64,000 nt of DNA, from NCBI GenBank assembly GCA_003864495.1, contig ML133457.1, positions 2,232,001 through 2,296,000 on the forward strand, in the 5' to 3' direction. The notes below the pieces were generated by a model. That model ran no database searches. It saw only the letters and a program-made list of their open reading frames with translations, and was not told where the DNA came from. This document shows, in pieces, positions 61,833 through 64,000 of this stretch. This stretch comes from Nemopilema nomurai (lineage: Eukaryota; Cnidaria; Scyphozoa; Rhizostomeae; Rhizostomatidae). A program made the position numbers and the translations under genes. Position 1 is the stretch's first letter. Each line of letters starts with the position of its first letter.

Positions 61833-64000
61833 CAGATATATTTGAAATATACAAATGTCGTGTTTTGAAATAATCACTGTGTAATTCTTTTATTGTAAAG
61901 TGGTTTCGTTGCAAGATTTCTGAAAATCAGTTTATAGTTTTCAATGTTTGGTGAAGTTTCTACCGCTTCTTATTTTCTGATCAAATTGAACCTTTGATTA
62001 CTTCGAATCAGATTCCATATAATATTTATCATGTGAAAGGCCAAGCTTTTTCTGCAACCGCTATGCACAACTTAGCCTCAACCTCAACACTGAAAATGAT
62101 GCCAATACATAAACAAGATTCAGCATCAAGATTTCATTTTCGTGAGCTTCAAGAGCTTTTGCGTAGGTAATTCGCCACATAGAACATCAACATCACTGTA
62201 GAGAGCATGATATATGGCTATCCACAAGAAAATTGGAAAGCAACGAGAGTGGCTAAGGCAAAGAATGGTAGGCATTTTACGACATAACATAACTTTGGCA
62301 TCAGGGGCGGATCCAGGAGAAATTCTGACTATAGCTTAGTGTTCCAAAGATGGGCGTGAAGGGGATTTCATTAGGCGGTGCCGGTACTTCCTTCATACAC
62401 GATAAAGCTTTTAACCTGAGCCTGGAAAGAATTACAAGCATAGGGTAATGAAGTGCTTGGTAATAAACAGCCATAAAGGTGCCAATGCATTTCAAGGTTT
62501 TAGAGGTTGTCAAGATTTTTGCTAAACAATTTCACCTAGAATCTACATCTTTAGCTACCAGTAAAACCAGATTTAGAAAGCTCCTTACCAGAGTCCTCAA
62601 CAGGTCTATCAAGATTGCACATAAATGACATCAAAGTAGATATCATTGCGTATAACTTGGATGGCCTTGCAAATAAACATTTTATTTTAATGAAAAGAAG
62701 TTCAAAGCCCTGAATCACATCGCAACTAAATATGTGTTCTGTGCCAATAGAGGCATCTTATCTACAGCCAAAACTGATTCCTCTTGTAGCTGTCACTCCA
62801 AACTGAAGAGTAGAGGGACAAGTGTGCCACCCAGTTGCTTCGTCCTCTCTTACAACTGGAAAAGGCACTGTTACTGCTTCAATTATTTGAAAATGTCTTG
62901 TCTATATTTTATACTGAATAATGTGAAGTATAGTCAACTAATTTCTTGATTTGCTTAGCTACTTTTCAAGCTAATGCCAGCTGTGATGCTGATTAGAAAG
63001 TTTGGTATTCACGATAATTCAACATTTGAAAACGATAATTGACAGGCCCATTGGCTTGTTTTTTTCATGATATGTGTCCATTATTTTGTGTCTTTGAAAA
63101 AACAGCAAAGACATACCCCATTTGAACATTAAATTGATCAACATTTGCAGCAGAGAAAAACTAGCATAGGGTTAGAGCTGAGAATACTTCTTAATAAATC
63201 TGACTTACACTTAGCACATGCTCTGTGTCGGGTTCCCCTTTTTGATCTGCTCACTGTTAGATATACTAGCAACAGAGTACTGTATGAGCAGTTTACGTCG
63301 AGGAATATCAATATAGCTTAAAATGCAAGGCTATTCTTAATGACACAAAGTAAATAAAATCCGGACAACACCTGTTCCATCAAATGTATCAATACTTTTG
63401 CAGGCATCAATAAAAAGTGGTCGAAAAATGCTTGATCATAGATGTTAGCATCTTGAAGTCCTATTATTCGGCGAATAAATTTGATAAACTCTATCTCTGA
63501 AATGGACAGGTTCATTTAAAGTATTCAGAGTTGCCAAAAGCTGGAAATGAAATGTTTAATCAAATAATCAAACAGCAGATAAATTATGTTTACCAGTTCT
63601 ATTTGAGAAAGCTAAAGGGTAGTTTTCTGCTTTACAATAAGTTTCTATTATATGCACGTCTGCCTCTTTCAAAAGCAAAGCTCTTCTTAGTATGTGAGTT
63701 TACCAGAACTTGATCGAAGAATACAGTGCATAGTAATCGTGCACACAGTGCTAGCAAAACCAGGCTGAACGGCAGCTAATGCGTACAAGGCAGCTATAGG
63801 CTGTAGGATCAAGCTAAATCCATCAATCCATGCAGTTACTACATTCTTTACCGAATGCCAGCTCTGGACCAAATACTTTTCAAATTTTGCAGAAATTATC
63901 AAAAGCCTACAAAACTTCCCCTTTTGAATCATTTGTTATTCAGAATAAAGCCTAACTCTGTTATCCTCTTTACTGTCTTCAATTCAGCAACACGCCCTTC
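61833..64000. other. Downstream region, no recognisable gene
   Basis: 62089-62168 contains a short open stretch ending SRFHFRELQELLRR, with an acceptor at its left edge but in a phase that does not fit kinase exon 12. In the fitting phase it would add SLNLNTENDANT before TAA. The rest is AT-rich without supported frames. Confidence 0.5.
62302..62316 (+). mobile_element. Solo hAT-like terminus
   Basis: CAGGGGCGGATCCAG, the same terminal motif as the element at 45847. The adjoining ~200 bp may be the remnant of that element, but no second end is visible before the window stops. Confidence 0.4.

Overview
The window looks like nuclear DNA from an animal: AT-rich, long introns with GT-AG junctions, many DNA-transposon remnants and simple repeats. 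It has no operons, bacterial genes, CRISPR array or recognisable tRNA/rRNA gene. A cnidarian or other marine invertebrate is a reasonable guess but is not proven by the sequence.

Layout. 1-6.2 kb holds no convincing gene, only a ~975-bp foldback element (3638-4612) and one possible exon. 6.3-10.75 kb is a secreted-protein gene on the minus strand (gene 1). From about 11.9 kb a unit of about 22.3 kb is tandemly duplicated: unit 1 is ~11.9-34.2 kb, unit 2 is ~34.2-56.4 kb, and the edge of a third copy lies at ~56.42-56.65 kb. Each unit holds a seven-exon paralogue of gene 1 on the minus strand (copy A 12276-25583, copy B 34745-44811). It is head-to-head with an AMPK/CAMKL-type protein kinase on the plus strand. 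The kinase in unit 2 is intact and can be spliced by eye into 12 exons (48520-61832, about 868 codons). Its unit 1 counterpart is a wreck that keeps only parts of exons 1-3.

The secreted paralogues share a conserved signal-peptide exon and a fixed exon/phase plan. Their mature-protein exons 2, 3, 6 and 7 differ much more between copies A and B than the neighbouring introns do, while exons 4-5 are almost identical. That pattern suggests diversifying selection plus gene conversion. Each copy also carries one different frameshift. I do not recognise the protein family.

Mobile DNA accounts for most of the rest. It includes a P-superfamily element with 33-bp terminal inverted repeats and an 8-bp target duplication (38909-42063), two Mutator-like elements with ~290-bp inverted ends (18143-19171, 19898-20949), a broken PIF/Harbinger element (~29.9-31.9 kb), a 1459-bp hAT-like element (45847-47305) and small MITE-like elements. 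Several are confirmed by an empty site in the other duplicated unit. Copy A's first intron also carries a 13-monomer satellite (~194/189-bp monomers), a 16-bp minisatellite and a GATGGC array. A pure CCTGT array of about 580 bp sits in a kinase intron.

The most interesting items are the exon-versus-intron divergence of the secreted family, a predicted PP1-docking pair (GILK then RVTF) at the C-terminus of the kinase, and the well-bounded P-type transposon with a nearby head-to-head pair of its terminal tips.
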